The position numbers and the translations under genes are program-made. Positions 60,665-64,000 of a DNA stretch of 64,000 nucleotides are shown in pieces. Location of the stretch: the NCBI GenBank assembly GCA_002713145.1, contig PAVS01000011.1, positions 186,001 to 250,000 of the forward strand. The letters are read 5' to 3'. This DNA comes from Halobacteriovoraceae bacterium. GTDB lineage: Bacteria > Bdellovibrionota > Bacteriovoracia > Bacteriovoracales > Bacteriovoracaceae. A model generated the notes under the pieces. That model was not told the DNA's origin. It ran no database searches and was given only the letters and a program-made list of their open reading frames with translations. The first letter of the stretch is position 1; every line of letters starts with the position of its first letter.

Positions 60665-62404
60665 TTAGTTGTCGATGTATGACTTCAACAGCTTCGCTCG
60701 ACTCGGATGTCTAAGTTTTCTCAACGCTTTAGCTTCAATTTGTCTAATACGCTCACGAGTAACAAAGAAATCCTGTCCAACTTCCTCAAGTGTATGGTCT
60801 GATTTTTCACCGATACCAAAACGCATTCTGAGGACTTTCTCTTCTCTCGGAGTCAGAGTGGAGAGCACCGAACGAGTTTGCTCAGATAGGGTGATACTCA
60901 TCACAGCATCCGCTGGAGAGATAATCTTTTTATCTTCGATAAAATCTCCAAGCGAGCTATCTTCTTCTTCCCCAATTGGAGTCTCGAGAGAAATAGGCTC
61001 TTTTGAGATTTTGAAAACTTTTTTCACTTTATCGACACTCATCTCCATCTTCTCAGCGATTTCCTCTGGAGTTGGTTCACGACCAAGCTCTTGCACCAGT
61101 TGTCTGTTGGTACGAGCCAGTTTATTGATGGTCTCGATCATATGCACTGGAATACGGATAGTACGCCCTTGATCGGCAATGGCCCTGGTGATCGCTTGTC
61201 TAATCCACCAAGTGGCATAAGTTGAAAATTTGTAACCACGACGATACTCAAATTTATCTACCGCTTTCATCAGACCAATATTTCCTTCTTGGATAAGATC
61301 CAAGAATTGCAGGCCACGGTTGGTGTATTTCTTAGAGATAGAAACAACGAGTCTTAGGTTGGCTTCAACCAGTTGAGACTTAGCAAAGTCAGCTTTCTCT
61401 TCACCTTTTGTGATGATGTTATACACATCCTCAAGATCTTCATAAACCATTCCAGAATCAATTTGGAGACGTCTGAGCTTTCTATGGATGTCTTCTTGAT
61501 TTCTGATCATCTGCTCAATCTTTGTGTCAGTGGTGTAGAGGTGACGAGCGAGCTTTCTTTTGTAAGCATCATCATCCACAACCTTATTATAAAGCTCACG
61601 GTATTGTTCACTGGTTTCAATTTCTAAAAATTTATAGATACGATCTTGTTGATCGTAGAGTTCTCTAAACTGTAAGTAATAAGTTTTCACCGGCTCAGTA
61701 AAACTGTTGATGACTTTTCTATTGAAAACGAGATCAATAAGTTCTTCCTCAACTGTGGCCATGATTTTACTTTCTTCTTTAGAAAGCTTTCTAAGAGTTC
61801 CGTCCTCTTCAACGATTTCTGTGAGAAGTTCTTCCACGTGCTCACAAACTGCAAAGATACGCTTCTTTTCTTTAAGAATAGCTTTCTCAGTTGATTCATC
61901 ATCAAGACCACGAACCAGGTCTTTGACATATTCGACTTCATTTTCTGCAGAAGCAATTTTTTCTTTGAGTTTTGCGATTTCCTCTAAAGCGTGTTTTGAC
62001 TTTAAACAAGAGAGGACGATTTCTTTTTCCCCTTCCTCGATTTCTTTGGCGATCTTAACTTCCCCTTCACGAGTCAGAAGCGCAACAGATCCCATCTTTT
62101 TGAGGTAGAGTTTAACTGGGTCAGAAGAAGAGGACTTGAGCTCTTTTTCTTCCAGTGCTGAGAGTGTTTCATCGATGAGATCGATTTCACTCATCTCGCT
62201 ATCATCATCTTCTTCAGTCACTTTGTTGATAGAGATATTAATCTCTTCTAGTTTACTTAAAAGCGTATCCACTTCAGTGTAGTCTACAATGTTAGCGGGG
62301 ATAGCGTCGTTGATTTCATCAGGTGTTAAAAACCCTTGCTCTTTTCCTTTGAGGATAAGCTTTGAAAAATCTTTTGAACTTAAAAATGCGGTAATGACGG
62401 ACAT
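60665..62404 (-). CDS. rpoD: Primary sigma factor RpoD (sigma-70)
   Basis: The 579-residue protein has region 1.1 (first 75 residues), region 1.2 ([16 protein letters not shown]), a nonconserved insert of about 180 residues, region 2 with the promoter-melting/-10-recognition segment [20 protein letters not shown], and region 4 with [14 protein letters not shown]-type helices ending [20 protein letters not shown]. Start ATG has GGAG five bases upstream. It follows dnaG by 12 bases in the same direction, the dnaG-rpoD part of the macromolecular synthesis operon. The region 2.4 sequence explains the canonical TTGACA/TATAAT-like promoters seen in this window. Confidence 0.96.
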   Translation of the reverse strand: MSVITAFLSSKDFSKLILKGKEQGFLTPDEINDAIPANIVDYTEVDTLLSKLEEINISINKVTEEDDDSEMSEIDLIDETLSALEEKELKSSSSDPVKLYLKKMGSVALLTREGEVKIAKEIEEGEKEIVLSCLKSKHALEEIAKLKEKIASAENEVEYVKDLVRGLDDESTEKAILKEKKRIFAVCEHVEELLTEIVEEDGTLRKLSKEESKIMATVEEELIDLVFNRKVINSFTEPVKTYYLQFRELYDQQDRIYKFLEIETSEQYRELYNKVVDDDAYKRKLARHLYTTDTKIEQMIRNQEDIHRKLRRLQIDSGMVYEDLEDVYNIITKGEEKADFAKSQLVEANLRLVVSISKKYTNRGLQFLDLIQEGNIGLMKAVDKFEYRRGYKFSTYATWWIRQAITRAIADQGRTIRIPVHMIETINKLARTNRQLVQELGREPTPEEIAEKMEMSVDKVKKVFKISKEPISLETPIGEEEDSSLGDFIEDKKIISPADAVMSITLSEQTRSVLSTLTPREEKVLRMRFGIGEKSDHTLEEVGQDFFVTRERIRQIEAKALRKLRHPSRAKLLKSYIDN

Positions 62405-62416
62405 TCGGTCTCCAAT

Positions 62417-64000
62417 TTATTTATTTCTTAAAACGAGTAATTGTTTTTCTAATTCTTGAATCTCACCTAATATGGCCAAACTTTCTTCATCGCTCGTGGC
62501 CTGTTTTTGTTTTTTCTTTAACTCATCTCTTTGAATTTTTATTTTGTTTTCTTTTAACTTAAACAAAATATCATCAAGTGTTTTTGAGATGACTTTGTTA
62601 TTTAATTTTGTGGGTTCAAAATTAAATAAACTTGAAGCCAGCACTTCTTTTATTTGTGCAGGTAAACTTTCTTTAAGTTTTGCTTGCACGATATATACGT
62701 AATCAGCTTCATCGATTTCGCAGTATATTTTAACCAACCACTGAACTACTCTTTTTACCTCAAAATGGTCTATTAAATCAAGTATTTCGGTGATTTGCTC
62801 ACCCTCAGTACATTCGGGATGAGAGATAAAAGTTTCCAAGATGACTTTATGCGTTTTACTGAGAGGGACGGTTTCAATTTCTTTGCTATCGCTCTCAATT
62901 TCCTCTTCGATATTTTCAGTACTTACCTCGGTAATAACTTTAGATTTTGGTGCCGTTTTTGCAAGCGCGTTTTTATTTTCCTGCAAAAATCCTTTATACT
63001 CCGCAATAATATCATCGGAGCTAGACTTAAGTCCTAAAGCTTTGGCCGCTTGAATAATTTTTTCTTGGGCAAAGAGATCCGTCTTCATGGGAGCTAGCAG
63101 CGTAAAAATTTCTCTGAGAAGTCTCAGTTTTTGATCCGTGCTCTCTGGAATCTTATCTGGAATGATCTCTTGGATTTGAAAATCCACAAAACTGGGAGCC
63201 TTTTCAATGCGATCAATCAGCTCCAGTCTGCCATACTCATTGAGAAATTCGTCCGGGTCCTTAGCCGGCTTAAAGCTAAGATATTTGGCCACAATATTAT
63301 TGCGCAGCAGATCCTGATTAATTCTTTGCATGGCTTTGATCCCCGCATCATCGGAATCCATGGCCAAGATAAAATTGCCCGTCATATTTTTCAGCAGTTT
63401 GATCGAATTCTCAGAAAGGGAGACACCCATAGTTCCCACTGAATGATTGAATCCAAATTGATGTAGCATTAAAACGTCCATGTTTCCTTCGACAATGATG
63501 ACACTGTCTTTTTCTCTAATACTATTCTTTGCAAGATTAAAACCATAAAGGATATTTCCCTTATCAAAGATAAAAGAGTCACCTGAATTGAGGTATTTAG
63601 GCTTCTGATCCGGCTTAACCGCCCTGGAAGAGTAACCTCTGACCTTGCCATTATGATCCCAGATAGGAAACATCACCCGGTCTCGATAGAAGTCATATTG
63701 GCCCTGACCAGATCTCTGTGGTCTAATCAAACCAATTTCTAGCGCGGTATTAATAGCAAATTGCTGAGTGTCTTGGGGTAAACTCCCTAAGTATTTAGTA
63801 AGGGCGTTATTATTGGGAGCAAAGCTGACTCCAAAATTTTTTACACTCTCTTCATTGATATTTCTGGCTTTGAGAAAATCTTGTAACAGCTGTGGATTTA
63901 AATCCAAAGCCACTTTTTTATAAAGCTTATGAGAGGCGGCGAGCACCCTCATGGCCATATCATATTTAGGATCTTTGTTTTTAAAAGACTTCTCCTCAAT
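62417..64000 (-). CDS. dnaG: DNA primase DnaG, C-terminal part (cut by window edge)
   Basis: The frame is open to the right edge (64000), so the N-terminal zinc-binding domain lies outside. Visible are the end of the RNA polymerase-like catalytic core with the TOPRIM motifs (EGNMDVLMLHQFG and MDSDDAGIKAM, giving Glu and the Asp pair that bind metal) and the C-terminal helicase-binding region. It makes RNA primers for replication. An internal ATG at 63958 is not the start. The stop lies 12 bases before rpoD, confirming the operon pair. Confidence 0.93.
   Translation of the reverse strand: MEEKSFKNKDPKYDMAMRVLAASHKLYKKVALDLNPQLLQDFLKARNINEESVKNFGVSFAPNNNALTKYLGSLPQDTQQFAINTALEIGLIRPQRSGQGQYDFYRDRVMFPIWDHNGKVRGYSSRAVKPDQKPKYLNSGDSFIFDKGNILYGFNLAKNSIREKDSVIIVEGNMDVLMLHQFGFNHSVGTMGVSLSENSIKLLKNMTGNFILAMDSDDAGIKAMQRINQDLLRNNIVAKYLSFKPAKDPDEFLNEYGRLELIDRIEKAPSFVDFQIQEIIPDKIPESTDQKLRLLREIFTLLAPMKTDLFAQEKIIQAAKALGLKSSSDDIIAEYKGFLQENKNALAKTAPKSKVITEVSTENIEEEIESDSKEIETVPLSKTHKVILETFISHPECTEGEQITEILDLIDHFEVKRVVQWLVKIYCEIDEADYVYIVQAKLKESLPAQIKEVLASSLFNFEPTKLNNKVISKTLDDILFKLKENKIKIQRDELKKKQKQATSDEESLAILGEIQELEKQLLVLRNK

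Noticed and set aside
60669-61172. 167-codon frame antisense to rpoD
   Set aside because: It is a mirror frame of a strongly coding gene (sigma factor regions 3-4), without start signal or homology.
1-64000. CRISPR arrays, insertion sequences, prophage genes
   Set aside because: No regularly spaced direct repeats, transposase-like frames or phage structural genes were seen by reading through the window; short dispersed repeats could still be missed without computation.

Overview
The window looks like a chromosome segment of an AT-rich Gram-negative bacterium. It carries a roughly 50 kb surface-polysaccharide island (1-50.7 kb) followed by a housekeeping flank (50.8-64 kb). The flank ends in a dnaG-rpoD pair on the minus strand, a SNF2 helicase, queC, galE, ugd, a secreted subtilase, a lipoprotein and a membrane-anchored surface protein. 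The general style (low GC, RpoD, many secreted proteins) would fit the Bdellovibrionota / Bacteriovorax-like predators. That is an inference from style, not something the sequence proves.

Layout. (A) 1-1.85 kb, minus strand: the edge of an acyl-activation module (LuxE-like protein cut by the window edge, AMP-dependent ligase, acyl carrier protein). (B) 1.9-16.9 kb, plus strand: a tightly packed operon with a Wzx flippase, an AAC(3)-fold acetyltransferase, two AsnB-like amidotransferases, a NodB-like deacetylase, two GT4 glycosyltransferases, a HAD phosphatase, a PIG-L deacetylase, an ATP-grasp ligase, a hexapeptide acyltransferase and a WbpG-HisH-HisF amidine-forming trio. (C) 16.9-20.7 kb, minus strand: a Wzy-like membrane protein and a fused WecB-WecC protein (UDP-ManNAcA synthesis). 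(D) 20.8-26.6 kb, plus strand: a fused MDR/Gfo-Idh-MocA oxidoreductase, a heparinase II/III-like lyase, a WbuB-like GT4 and a PglC-like phosphoglycosyltransferase.

(E) 26.7-31.7 kb, minus strand: a seven-gene operon that looks like a private acyl-group factory: KASIII, two ACPs, two SDRs, an acyl ligase, and a PglD/NeuD-type N-acyltransferase as its first gene. It diverges from a DegT aminotransferase (32.4 kb) and a PglF/WbpM-like 4,6-dehydratase (33.8 kb). Together these suggest synthesis of a bacillosamine-like amino sugar carrying a custom-made acyl group, loaded onto lipid by the PglC-like enzyme. The 646-bp gap between the divergent arms holds a degenerate initiator-tRNA-like sequence and a possible 39-aa leader ORF.

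(F) 35.7-39.1 kb, minus strand: two glycosyltransferases and an unrecognised Cys-rich GT-B-like protein. (G) 39.2-50.7 kb, plus strand: a second assembly unit with UDP-xylose synthase, a WcaJ-like initiating transferase, a Wzy/WaaL-like protein, a complete pseudaminic acid pathway (PseB, PseC, PseF, a PseG-PseH fusion, PseI), an unrecognised protein that may be the Pse transferase, and a second Wzx. UDP-glucose dehydrogenase follows and could supply the UDP-glucuronate for UXS.

Two initiating transferases, two flippases and two polymerase-like proteins imply at least two polysaccharides, or a glycan plus a protein-glycosylation system, encoded side by side. Short ORFs found by eye include a 29-aa hydrophobic protein with a strong ribosome-binding site at 57.3 kb.
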